This document shows positions 5,472-13,958 of a stretch of 23,636 nt of DNA, piece by piece. The DNA lies in the NCBI GenBank assembly GCA_007123985.1, contig SLGA01000236.1, positions 1-23,636 of the forward strand. The letters are read 5' to 3'. This DNA comes from Balneolaceae bacterium. Its GTDB lineage: Bacteria; Bacteroidota; Rhodothermia; Balneolales; Balneolaceae. A model generated the notes under the pieces. It made no database searches, was not told the origin of the DNA, and saw only the letters and a program-made list of their open reading frames with translations. Each line of letters opens with the position of its first letter. Positions within the stretch are counted from its first letter, which is position 1. The position numbers and the translations under genes were made by a program.

Positions 5472-7316
5472 TCACAATACCGGCCGTTCCGGGGCCAGTT
5501 CCCAGTGCTCCGGAGATCTCCAGAGACTGGAGTGCAATAGTTCGCGCATAAAGAGGAATTCTTTCGGCAATTTGTCGTACAGCTTACTGAAGAGCTCTTC
5601 ATGGCTCAGAACTTCTTTCTTCCACGCTTCACGGTCAACAGACATCAGTTTCTGGAAATCTTCACGGCTGAAGTTTTCCATTCCCGCCCAGTCCATATCT
5701 TCGTAGCGTGGCATCCAGCCCAGCGGGCTTTCAACGGCGAAGGCTTGTCCGCGAACGCGTTCTACCACCCATTTCAGTACACGCATATTTTGTCCGAAGC
5801 CCGGCCATATAAATTTACCCTCCTCATTTTTCTGGAACCAGTTTACGGAGAATATCCGCGGTGCATTTGGCAGTGTTCTGCCCAATTGCAGCCAGTGGTT
5901 GAAATAATCGGCCATGTGGTAGCCTGCAAACGGCAGCATTGCAAACGGGTCGCGCCGAACGGCACCGATATCCCCGAAAGCAGCAGCGGTCATTTCAGAA
6001 CCCATGGTGGCAGCAGCGTACACGCCAAAGTTCCAGTTAAAGGTTTGATACACCAGCGGCACGGTTGTGCTTCTGCGTCCGCCAAAAATAAACGCTTTGA
6101 TTGGCACACCGGCAGGGTCTTCCCACTTCTCGTCGATTGACGGGCAGTTCGCAGCCGGAGCCGTAAACCGTGCGTTCGGGTGTGCAACCTTATCACCGGA
6201 TTCGGGGTCGTGTTCTTTCCGTTTCCAGTTAATGGTTCCCGGCGGGCAATCATGCCCGATATCTTCCCACCATACATCGCCGTCGGGTGTAACGCCAACA
6301 TTGGTAAATATAGAGTCTTTCGCTATGCTCTCCATTGCATTCGGGTTGGTATCATAATTGGTGCCGGGTGCCACCCCAAAATAGCCCGATTCCGGGTTGA
6401 TGGCGTTTAACTGGCCGGTTTCATCTTTTTTGATCCAGGCAATGTCATCGCCTACCGTTGTAATCTTCCAGCCGTCGATTCCTTTTGGAGGAATCATCAT
6501 TGCGAAGTTGGTTTTACCGCAGGCACTGGGGAAAGCGGCCGCCACGTAGGTTTTCTCCTTTTTGGGAGTCTCCACGCCAAGAATCAGCATATGCTCGGCC
6601 AGCCATCCTTCATCCCGTGCCATGGTGGATGCAATTCGCAGGGCAAGACACTTTTTGCCAAGCAGTGCATTACCGCCATAACCCGACCCATAGGAGATAA
6701 TCGATCTCTCTTCCGGGAAGTGACAGATATATTTTACATCGGGGTTGCATGGCCAGGGTACATCTTCCTCGCCCGGCTGCAGGGGGGCACCTACCGAATG
6801 CAGACATTTCACAAAGTCACCGTTTCCGAGCACGTCCAGTACGGATTGCCCCATGCGGGTCATAATTCGCATATTCACCACTACATAAGCCGAATCTGTA
6901 ATTTCAATCCCGATTTTGGAAATCGGTGATCCGAGGGGTCCCATACTAAATGGGATTACATACATGGTACGACCCTGCATACATCCGTCAAAAAGTTTAT
7001 TGAGTTTCTTTCTCATCACCCTGGGATCTTCCCAGTTGTTGGTAGGTCCGGCATCGCTTTTTCGTAAACTGTTGATGAAGGTTTTATCCTCAACCCGTGC
7101 AACATCAGACGGATCTGAAAATGCTGCAAAACTATTCGGGCGCTTTTCAGGGTTTAGGCGTGTAAATGTACCGGCATCTACCATTTCCTGGCAAAGCCTG
7201 TCGTACTCTTCTTGTGAACCATCACACCAAACGACTTCATTCGGTTTGGTTAAATTTGCAGTGTCTTCAACCCACTTAAGTAAATGTTTATTTTTTGTTG
7301 GTGCTGTCATATTCAT
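5472..7316 (-). CDS. pckG: phosphoenolpyruvate carboxykinase (GTP)
   Basis: 614 aa, the usual size of the GTP-dependent family. It converts oxaloacetate plus GTP to phosphoenolpyruvate, CO2 and GDP, the entry step of gluconeogenesis, in the cytosol. Visible signatures are the PEPCK P-loop FPSACGKTN (about 262-270), GDDIAWIK (289-296, metal and nucleotide binding), the substrate-side GSGYGGNALLGKK (211-222) and FIFGGRRSTTVP (409-420). The ATP-dependent family lacks this arrangement. The start gives MNMTAPTK; the second Met, two codons in, is an equally possible start. The gene stands alone, divergent from the phospholipase gene across a 238-base AT-rich gap, and has its own terminator. Confidence 0.97.
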   Translation of the reverse strand: MNMTAPTKNKHLLKWVEDTANLTKPNEVVWCDGSQEEYDRLCQEMVDAGTFTRLNPEKRPNSFAAFSDPSDVARVEDKTFINSLRKSDAGPTNNWEDPRVMRKKLNKLFDGCMQGRTMYVIPFSMGPLGSPISKIGIEITDSAYVVVNMRIMTRMGQSVLDVLGNGDFVKCLHSVGAPLQPGEEDVPWPCNPDVKYICHFPEERSIISYGSGYGGNALLGKKCLALRIASTMARDEGWLAEHMLILGVETPKKEKTYVAAAFPSACGKTNFAMMIPPKGIDGWKITTVGDDIAWIKKDETGQLNAINPESGYFGVAPGTNYDTNPNAMESIAKDSIFTNVGVTPDGDVWWEDIGHDCPPGTINWKRKEHDPESGDKVAHPNARFTAPAANCPSIDEKWEDPAGVPIKAFIFGGRRSTTVPLVYQTFNWNFGVYAAATMGSEMTAAAFGDIGAVRRDPFAMLPFAGYHMADYFNHWLQLGRTLPNAPRIFSVNWFQKNEEGKFIWPGFGQNMRVLKWVVERVRGQAFAVESPLGWMPRYEDMDWAGMENFSREDFQKLMSVDREAWKKEVLSHEELFSKLYDKLPKEFLFMRELLHSSLWRSPEHWELAPERPVL

Positions 7317-7489
7317 CTCATTTATTTTTAGGTTTTTTTGATGACTCTCTTATTCTCTATATGTAAAATAGTACAATCGTCACACATTTCCTGATTAAAT
7401 TGGATAAAAAAGTCTAAAATATGCAAAACCGCTTCCACAGATATAAATGATTAATGAACAATTAGATACAAAAATCTTAATTTTTAAAA

Positions 7490-7519
7490 TTGGCACGTAC
7501 CATTTTCTGTATAGTTATT
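7490..7519 (+). promoter_or_regulatory. weak promoter candidate for the patatin-like gene
   Basis: TTG at 7490-7492, 19 bases, then TAGTTATT at 7512-7519, a partial match to TAnnTTTG. It lies about 35 bases upstream of the ATG at 7555 in the divergent AT-rich gap. The spacing is right but the -7 element is imperfect. I could not find an equally good candidate for pckG on the other strand. Confidence 0.25.
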
Positions 7520-7554
7520 ACATTTTGTTTAACCCGTGAACCGATAATTTTAGC

Positions 7555-8331
7555 ATGAACTTTTCAAAATATTTTCAAAAATCAGAGAATAAAGTTGGCC
7601 TTGCTCTTGGCGGTGGTGCCGCACTTGGAGCCGCACATGTAGGGGTGTTGAAAGCATTCAATGAGAAAAAGATCAAGCCGGTAGCTGTAACAGGTACCAG
7701 TATTGGTGCATTTGTTGCGGCACATCTTGCATTCGGCACACCATTCGAAAAACTGGAAGAAATCTCTCTCGATCTGGATTGGCTGGATGTCTCAGCGTTT
7801 AAGCTCTCCAAAATGGGCTTACTTACCAATAAACGCCTTGGCAAAAAGATTCTGGATGAGATCGGTAAAGTAAATATTGAGGAGGCGGAGATCCCTCTTT
7901 GCATGATCGCTACGGATATATCTACGGGTGAGAAGGTAGTACTTAGGGAGGGTCCGCTGCATAAAGCAGTTATGGCCAGTTCCTGTTTGCCCGGCGTGTT
8001 TGCACCTGTTGAGTGGGATGACAAACTGCTCGTGGACGGTTTTTTATGTGAAAACGTACCCATCAAGCCATTAAAAGAGATGGGGGCAAATACAATTGTA
8101 GCGGTTGATTTAACCACAAACCGGGATTATAAACGGCCGGAAGATATAATTGATGTGCTCTCAAATACCTTTGATATTGGATTAAATAATATGATTAAGG
8201 AGCAGATCGAAGAAGAAGAGATAACCTGGATACAGCCTAAACTGAGTGCCTATAATAAGGCAGATACCCGGCAAACCAAACAGCTCATAAAAGAAGGATA
8301 TGAAGCGGCAATGGAGGTTTTAGAAAAATGA
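7555..8331 (+). CDS. patatin-like phospholipase family protein
   Basis: 258 aa, matching the short bacterial RssA/YchK-type patatins. It has the oxyanion glycine run GLALGGGAALGAAHVGVL (15-32), the nucleophile elbow GTSIG with Ser49, and the second half of the Ser-Asp dyad in LLVDGFLCENVP (Asp161). These enzymes hydrolyse acyl esters of phospholipids or related lipids; the substrate here is unknown. No signal peptide is seen, so it is probably cytoplasmic or at the inner face of the membrane. The next gene, an M48 membrane protease, starts 93 bases downstream on the same strand, so the two may share a transcript. Confidence 0.93.
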   Translation: MNFSKYFQKSENKVGLALGGGAALGAAHVGVLKAFNEKKIKPVAVTGTSIGAFVAAHLAFGTPFEKLEEISLDLDWLDVSAFKLSKMGLLTNKRLGKKILDEIGKVNIEEAEIPLCMIATDISTGEKVVLREGPLHKAVMASSCLPGVFAPVEWDDKLLVDGFLCENVPIKPLKEMGANTIVAVDLTTNRDYKRPEDIIDVLSNTFDIGLNNMIKEQIEEEEITWIQPKLSAYNKADTRQTKQLIKEGYEAAMEVLEK

Positions 8332-8424
8332 TAGCTCATTGTGTTCGGGATCGCCTTATCTTCTGAGCGCACTTACTGATTCAATCAGATCGATCGAAAC
8401 CAAACCTGAAGTTTTATTTCTACA

Positions 8425-9657
8425 ATGAACATATTTACACTCATAATTCTTGCTGCAATTATTATTGATTTTACCCTTGGAATTATCTCAAACCGGCTAA
8501 ATCTCAAAGCCCTCTCAAAGGAGCTGCCCGATGAGTTTTCCGATGTTTATGATGAGAACACCTACGCAAAATCGCAGGAATATACACGGGTAAATACAAA
8601 GTTTGGTTTTATTACCGGTACGTTTGATTTGATTTTGCTGCTCGTATTCTGGTTTGCGGGAGGTTTCAACTGGCTGGATCAGTGGGCAGGTGGGTTTGAG
8701 TTTGGTGTGATTGGAACGGGACTTATTTTTATCGGTGCACTGATGATTGCAAAGATGTTGATCTCCATGCCGTTCTCTATCTACTCTACCTTTGTAATTG
8801 AAGAGAAATTCGGGTTCAACAAAACCACTGCAAAGACCTTTGCCGCAGACCGAGTTAAAGGGCTGCTGCTGTCGGTTGTGATCGGTGCGCCTCTTCTGGC
8901 TGGTATTATTGCTTTTTTTGAATTTGGCGGAACCTGGGCGTGGCTCTATGCCTGGCTGGCCGTAACGGCTTTTTCCCTTGTGATGCAATACATCGCCCCA
9001 ACCTGGATTATGCCAATTTTCAACAAATTTACCCCTCTTGAAGAGGGTGAACTTCGGCAGGCAATTGAGGAGTATGCAGAAAGGGTGGATTTTCCCCTGC
9101 AGGGAATCTATGTGATTGACGGATCGAAACGATCTGCAAAATCAAACGCATTTTTTACAGGGTTTGGAAAAAATAAACGCATTGCCCTTTTTGATACACT
9201 GATTGAGAATCACACCACTGAAGAGCTTGTGGCTGTTCTGGCTCATGAAATCGGACACTATAAGAAAAAGCATATCGTAAAAAACATGACGATCTCTGTT
9301 CTGCACACAGGAATTATGTTTGCCCTGCTGTCCATCTTTCTGCAGGTGCCGGCGCTGTTCGATGCCTTTTTCATGGAAGAGATGAGTGTGTATGCCGGCC
9401 TGCTCTTCTTCGGGCTGCTCTATTCACCGGTTGAAACACTGCTTTCCATTGTAATGCAGGTGATGAGTCGTAAGCATGAGTACGAAGCAGATGCTTTTGC
9501 AGCAACAACAATCGGGGAAAAAGAGGAGATGGTTAACGTTCTGAAAAAACTCTCAAAAGATAATCTGAGTAACCTGACGCCACACCCGTTCTACGTATTT
9601 CTGAATTACTCTCATCCGCCTGCATTAAAAAGAATAGAGGCGATTCGGACGATTTAG
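8425..9657 (+). CDS. M48 family membrane metalloprotease (Ste24/CAAX protease 1 type)
   Basis: 410 aa. The N-terminal half has several membrane spans (about 1-20, 63-82, 93-115, 147-165, 171-190), typical of the M48 N-terminal domain. The zinc site is AVLAHEIGHYKKKH (HEIGH at 274-278), with the third ligand in HEYEADAFA (Glu352). Two further hydrophobic stretches lie between (about 291-310 and 322-345). Bacteria do not prenylate proteins in the eukaryotic way, so the role is more likely quality control or processing of membrane proteins, as for related M48 enzymes; this is inference. The gene converges with the AI-2E family gene across 57 bases with no clear terminator. Confidence 0.93.
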   Translation: MNIFTLIILAAIIIDFTLGIISNRLNLKALSKELPDEFSDVYDENTYAKSQEYTRVNTKFGFITGTFDLILLLVFWFAGGFNWLDQWAGGFEFGVIGTGLIFIGALMIAKMLISMPFSIYSTFVIEEKFGFNKTTAKTFAADRVKGLLLSVVIGAPLLAGIIAFFEFGGTWAWLYAWLAVTAFSLVMQYIAPTWIMPIFNKFTPLEEGELRQAIEEYAERVDFPLQGIYVIDGSKRSAKSNAFFTGFGKNKRIALFDTLIENHTTEELVAVLAHEIGHYKKKHIVKNMTISVLHTGIMFALLSIFLQVPALFDAFFMEEMSVYAGLLFFGLLYSPVETLLSIVMQVMSRKHEYEADAFAATTIGEKEEMVNVLKKLSKDNLSNLTPHPFYVFLNYSHPPALKRIEAIRTI

Positions 9658-9714
9658 GTGTGTAGAATTTGAAAGATTGAATGAGTGCCAGGCGAATTAA
9701 TGAAATAGAAGCAC

Positions 9715-10803
9715 TTAACCGCGGCTAAATTTCTTTTTCAAATCAACCCAGCTCATCAGGTGCTTTTCAGTTCCCCGTGTACCCAGCAGAAAACTGTACG
9801 GTTTCAGTTTTGGAATAACTTCACATACAATTTTTAAAATGGCGAGGTAGGGAATCACCATGAACATCCCGGGCAGTCCCCATATCATTCCGCCTGCTAT
9901 GAGAGAGAAGATGGTTACGAGCGGATTAATCTGTACATACGAGCCGGTGATGTTTGGAGTGAGAATGTTGTTCTCGAAAAACTGCACAATGAAAAACTGA
10001 ATAGCCACTGCAAATGCAAGTCCGGTTGATTGAGTGGCAAGTACGAAAATAAAGACCAATCCATAGCCAATCACTGTACCCAGGTAAGGAATCAGGTTGA
10101 AAAAGGCAGCAATCACCCCCATCAAAAGTGCATATTCAATTCCAATGATGTAGAATCCGGCAGAGTTTATGAACACAAGTATCAGGCAAACCACAAACAG
10201 GCCTTTCATATATCGTGGAACAACGGTGGCAGTCTGTTTTGCGATTTCCTGTACGATATTTTCATATCTCGACGAAAAAACTCTTGATATGAACTCCCTG
10301 AATTTGTTTCGATAAAAAAGGATCAAAAATGTATAAACGGGAATCAGGCCAATGATTAAAACTGTATTGGCCGTGGCAGTGAAAAATTCGCCAATGTATT
10401 GGCCAAAATCTTGCAAATTTTCACCGGCATTACTCAGTTGAGACTCCGTAATTCCAAGAGAGCTCTCCAGAAGTTGCTTAAACTGATTAAAATTTTCAGA
10501 CATCTGCTCCTGAATCTCCGGCAGATCTTCACTAAATGAGGCGATTAAAAGACCAAACCCAAACAGTAGCGCGGCGATTACAACAATAGTGGACAGAATC
10601 AGTGTAAAATTCGTGATAATTCGTGGTACACCAAACCCTTCAAGCCGGTTGGCAGCCGGGTAGAGGGCATAAGCAAAAAGCACAGCAAAAAATAGTGGTA
10701 CCAGGAGCTGCCTTGTTATAATCAGAATAAAAACAACTGTGATGCCCAAAAGCAGCCGAACAAGAATACGGGCTGAGAATGGCAATTCATTGCTTGAAAT
10801 CAA
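9715..10803 (-). CDS. AI-2E/PerM family membrane protein
   Basis: 362 aa with the family pattern: hydrophobic spans near 11-47 and 61-90, an amphipathic periplasmic-type segment (about 90-140), a span near 145-165, then clustered spans from 200 on, including LIPYLG (237-242) and GMIWGLPGMFMVIP (305-318). Family members are proposed transporters of small molecules or ions; export of autoinducer-2 is shown for only a few, so the substrate should be left open. The start codon is TTG (10801-10803): no in-frame ATG lies between it and the upstream stop, and the first spans would be lost with a later start. The gene is alone on its strand here, divergent from the AsmA-like gene. Confidence 0.9.
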   Translation of the reverse strand: MISSNELPFSARILVRLLLGITVVFILIITRQLLVPLFFAVLFAYALYPAANRLEGFGVPRIITNFTLILSTIVVIAALLFGFGLLIASFSEDLPEIQEQMSENFNQFKQLLESSLGITESQLSNAGENLQDFGQYIGEFFTATANTVLIIGLIPVYTFLILFYRNKFREFISRVFSSRYENIVQEIAKQTATVVPRYMKGLFVVCLILVFINSAGFYIIGIEYALLMGVIAAFFNLIPYLGTVIGYGLVFIFVLATQSTGLAFAVAIQFFIVQFFENNILTPNITGSYVQINPLVTIFSLIAGGMIWGLPGMFMVIPYLAILKIVCEVIPKLKPYSFLLGTRGTEKHLMSWVDLKKKFSRG

Positions 10804-10989
10804 AATGATGTAGTGTGGTTTAAAGGGTACAGGAGGTACTTTAAGTACAATTTATGAGTTGAATAGTAGTAAAAATGCTCAACTAATGATGATAAATCTT
10901 CAAAAAGTATCTTAACGATATAAACTGTAAATTTTAATTAAGTTACGATAGTACTTTTTTGCCCCTCGATTTAACCCTTATTAAATCCG

Positions 10990-12537
10990 ATGAAAAAATT
11001 TCTGCTGATAAGTATAGCCCTGTTGCTTGCTCTGGTGATAGGAGGGTTTCTGTTCATCCATTTTTATATAAATGGAGAGCGAGTGTCACAGTTGATTAAT
11101 GAGCAGCTGGATAATCAATTTGAAGTGGCCATCATAAAAGCCTCTCCCAAAATCTTTTCAAGATCCATAAAACTTGAGGGCGTTTTAGTAGAAGTTACTG
11201 GAGATGAAGCAGAAGATAGGATATTTGAAGCTGATGCTATTGAACTGAATGGTCTGAAATTACGCAAACTGTTTCGGGGAGAGATGGTATTGAAGTCTGT
11301 AAACATAGAGAACTATTTCGTTGATCTTACCAAATTGCCCGATGGTGATGATACAGATAAACAGGATGAAGAGCCTTCTGATTTCACATTTTTGACAAAT
11401 AGTTTAAACTTTGCCGGTGGTGAAATTCATTTTCCTGCAGCTGATGGTTTTGGGGAAATGACCGGTCTGGATCTGCGAACAGGAAAGATGAATTATCGTC
11501 CGGGTTGTACAGATTGCGAAGATCCGTTTATTGCAGATGAGATTCATATTAAGTTATCAGAGGTTTGGTTTTCGTTTTGGGATGAAAGGTATCGATTCGA
11601 GGGTACGTCTATCCTGATCAGTGAAACGGATTCGTTGTTTGAAGCTGCGAATTTAAGTCTGAACCCTGTGCTTAACGAAGAGCTTTTTTTCCAGTCACTC
11701 GAATACCGTACAGACATGTTTCGGGTGAACCTTTCCGGGTTTGCACTTAATCAATTTGATTTGAACGGGTTGATCCATTCAGATCGATTGAAAGCTGCAT
11801 ACGTATCGGCAGATTCTCTGGACCTTCATGTATCACTGGATAAACGAGTGCCTGAAGATCCCGATTCCGTAAACCCTCCATTACCGCTTGATGCACTTAA
11901 TAATCTGCCAATTTCTGTTGATATGGATTCGGTTCGGGTACATCATGCAGATATACGCTACTCTGAATATGATGAAAAGGGGGTTCGACCCGGAACAATT
12001 CTCTTTGCCGCGACAAATGCTATTATCTCACCCGTAAAATCGAACGATGAGAGTCCGATGGTATTGAACGCTTTCAGTCTGCTTGAGGGAAGCGGTGAAC
12101 TGAATGTTACCATCAAACTGAGAATGGAAAATGGCACATCAGTAACTGATGTAAAAGGCAGCTTGGGAGCTTTTGATGTAACGAACCTTAACAACATTTT
12201 AAATGATCTCGAAGGTATTAATATTGATTCCGGCACAATCCGGGAAATCAGTTTTGAATATACAATGAGAGAGGAAAGAGCGGAAGGATGGATTGATGTG
12301 CACTACGATGACCTAAGTATGGAACTGATTGACAGAGATGATCATGATCAGGGATTTAGAGATCGTATAGGCAGTTTTCTGATGGATCAGATTGCTGTTC
12401 GGGAAGATAGCCGGAATAATGGTGAAGATTTTAGGCGGGGAGAGATTTCGGAGGAAAGAGAGCCGGAAAAAGGTTTCTTTAATTATTTATGGATCAGTTT
12501 ACGAAGCGGCATTATGGATGCTGTGAGGAGAATTTAA
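10990..12537 (+). CDS. AsmA-like single-span envelope protein (hypothetical)
   Basis: 515 aa. Residues 4-27 form one membrane span or uncleaved signal anchor (FLLISIALLLALVIGGFLF) after MKK; the rest should be periplasmic. The segment just after it (INGERVSQLINEQLDNQF, then a strand-rich region with IKLEGV, IELNGLKLRKLFRGEM and LKSVNIENYFVDL) follows the N-terminal pattern of AsmA/TamB-related proteins, which bridge the envelope and move lipids. The match is by pattern only and the protein is shorter than most full AsmA family members. The body is acidic and beta-rich with no visible enzyme motif. It ends with a basic tail. The stop codon (12535-12537) is one base from that of the convergent crotonase gene. 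A divergent gap of 186 bases precedes it. Confidence 0.6.
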   Translation: MKKFLLISIALLLALVIGGFLFIHFYINGERVSQLINEQLDNQFEVAIIKASPKIFSRSIKLEGVLVEVTGDEAEDRIFEADAIELNGLKLRKLFRGEMVLKSVNIENYFVDLTKLPDGDDTDKQDEEPSDFTFLTNSLNFAGGEIHFPAADGFGEMTGLDLRTGKMNYRPGCTDCEDPFIADEIHIKLSEVWFSFWDERYRFEGTSILISETDSLFEAANLSLNPVLNEELFFQSLEYRTDMFRVNLSGFALNQFDLNGLIHSDRLKAAYVSADSLDLHVSLDKRVPEDPDSVNPPLPLDALNNLPISVDMDSVRVHHADIRYSEYDEKGVRPGTILFAATNAIISPVKSNDESPMVLNAFSLLEGSGELNVTIKLRMENGTSVTDVKGSLGAFDVTNLNNILNDLEGINIDSGTIREISFEYTMREERAEGWIDVHYDDLSMELIDRDDHDQGFRDRIGSFLMDQIAVREDSRNNGEDFRRGEISEEREPEKGFFNYLWISLRSGIMDAVRRI

Positions 12538-12538
12538 T

Positions 12539-13279
12539 TCAGGAACGATCTTTTGAGCGGCTCAAAAATTTATCCACACGGTTTAAATGCTCGTCACTTT
12601 CCCAGAATTTAGTGAATGGTTCAATTTCATCCTCAGCCGAGCGGATCTCTTTCTGTTTGATATACCTGATGTATGTACGATCGTTTTTTGTGAGTGATTT
12701 CTTAAGCTTCTCGAGCCTGTCATGAAATTCATCAGCGGGCAGCAACTCCTGAATGAAACCGGTATGTAATGCTTCTTCTGCGCTCAAAATTTTTTGAGAC
12801 GCCAGCAGATATCGTGCAAGATCCGGTCCTACTGACTGGTTCAGTTTTGTGATGCCGCCCCAGCCCGGCGGAAGGTAAAAAACACCTTGTGTAAAGCCAA
12901 TCTTAGCGCTTGAAGAGGCAACTCTGAAGTCAAAATAGAGGGGTATTTCCCAGCCACCGCCATATGCGTGCCCATTGATTGCAGCTAATGTCCAGAAGGG
13001 CAACTTTTCAATACGGTTTAAAATACCAACCATTCGGTTTGTCATCTCTTTTGCACCTTCTGCACTTTTAATCTGATGAAATTCGCGCAGATCACCTCCC
13101 GAGATAAAACTTGCATGAGTACCCGTAAGGATGAAAAGTCGCAGGAATTTATCCTGTTCAAGTTCATCAAGCAGGGCTTCAAGACGGTCCATCAGTTCAA
13201 AATTGATGGCATTTCGGGCATCAGGCCTGTTGATAGAAGCTGTTACAATATACTCTTCACGGGTAATTTGAAGTGGCAT
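12539..13279 (-). CDS. enoyl-CoA hydratase/isomerase (crotonase) family protein
   Basis: 246 aa, usual crotonase length. Oxyanion-hole elements are seen in FISGGDLREF (58-67) and AINGHAYGGGWEIPL (100-114). The first catalytic Glu of hydratases is kept (GGGWE, Glu111), but the second, in the usual G-x-P-E position, aligns with Gln131 (GFTQGVF), and the loop then reads LPPGWGG (136-142). A P-x-WGG loop is recalled from ethylmalonyl-CoA decarboxylase-like crotonases, so hydration of enoyl-CoA is not assured and decarboxylation or another acyl-CoA reaction is possible. Its ATG overlaps the cutA stop by one base (TAATG), so it is probably translated by coupling. Confidence 0.88.
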   Translation of the reverse strand: MPLQITREEYIVTASINRPDARNAINFELMDRLEALLDELEQDKFLRLFILTGTHASFISGGDLREFHQIKSAEGAKEMTNRMVGILNRIEKLPFWTLAAINGHAYGGGWEIPLYFDFRVASSSAKIGFTQGVFYLPPGWGGITKLNQSVGPDLARYLLASQKILSAEEALHTGFIQELLPADEFHDRLEKLKKSLTKNDRTYIRYIKQKEIRSAEDEIEPFTKFWESDEHLNRVDKFLSRSKDRS

Positions 13280-13641
13280 TAATCATCTGTTTCATAATCA
13301 GCCGCAGAGATAGGCTTCTGCACATTTTGCATAATCCAGTTGAGATAGTCAGGATTTCCCTCTTGCTCGGCCAGGTTCAAACTGATAACACACGGTACAT
13401 CATAAGAGTGTAACTCTTTTATTCTTCGGGTACACTTTGCAACATTGCTGTAGGTGGTTTTCAGCAGCAAAACGGACTCTTTATCCGTTTCAAGGGCATT
13501 TTTCCAGCGATAGATGGATTCCATCCCGTCGAGTATGTTTGCACAGGCGGCAAGTTTCTCCTCAACCAGAACGGTGCCGATTTTACGGGCTTCTTCGCGG
13601 CTTCCGGTAGTTACGTAAACGAGTCTTAAGTTTCTGAACAT
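13279..13641 (-). CDS. cutA: divalent cation tolerance protein CutA
   Basis: 120 aa, slightly longer than the family's usual 105-115. The typical pattern is present: VYVTTGSREEARKIG near the start, KLAACANIL (29-37), SIYRWKNALETDKE with the conserved Tyr-Arg-Trp, LLLKTT, and an end segment YDVPCVISLNLAEGN-like (VPCVISL, GNPDYLNWI). CutA proteins are stable trimers with a PII-like fold; the link to copper tolerance is from E. coli genetics and the biochemical role is unclear. It is the first gene of a two-gene minus-strand unit with the crotonase gene. The acidic tail (YETDD) is not typical. Confidence 0.95.
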   Translation of the reverse strand: MFRNLRLVYVTTGSREEARKIGTVLVEEKLAACANILDGMESIYRWKNALETDKESVLLLKTTYSNVAKCTRRIKELHSYDVPCVISLNLAEQEGNPDYLNWIMQNVQKPISAADYETDD

Positions 13642-13666
13642 AGTTGACGATAAGTTACTTTTTTTA

Positions 13667-13674
13667 CAAAGCTA
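13667..13674 (-). promoter_or_regulatory. candidate -7 element for cutA
   Basis: On the minus strand the sequence reads TAGCTTTG, an exact match to the Bacteroidota -7 consensus TAnnTTTG, about 25 bases before the cutA ATG. No TTG is visible at the right distance for the -33 element, so only half of the promoter is supported. Confidence 0.3.
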
Positions 13675-13763
13675 CAAAAATAAGGTTTAGCAGAATAGAG
13701 ATAATTTATGCTTGATGGAAATTTCAACTGTGCGAAGGATACAACTGAACAGAAATACAGATG

Positions 13764-13792
13764 TTGAATCAGCGGGGAAAATCCCGTATTTT
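13764..13792 (+). promoter_or_regulatory. candidate promoter for tRNA-Leu (and perhaps tig)
   Basis: TTGAAT (13764-13769), 17 bases, TATTTT (13787-13792). Each hexamer matches 4 of 6 positions of the sigma-70 consensus and the spacing is ideal. Transcription would start near 13799, about 29 bases before the tRNA. A short inverted repeat (TCTGAT/ATCAGA, 13800-13815) lies in the leader. Confidence 0.35.
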
Positions 13793-13827
13793 ATCAGGCT
13801 CTGATGCAAATCAGAATAATGTGATGC

Positions 13828-13911
<84 letters not shown>

Positions 13912-13958
13912 CTATTCCGTTCTTACAATATTTCAGACAACAAAAAAAGGAAAAACAA

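Noticed and set aside
5601..6140. 179-aa plus-strand frame opposite pckG
   Set aside because: Antisense to strongly conserved PEPCK motifs; no independent protein signature.
7575..8117. 180-aa minus-strand frame opposite the patatin gene
   Set aside because: Shadow of a gene with a clear catalytic dyad on the plus strand.
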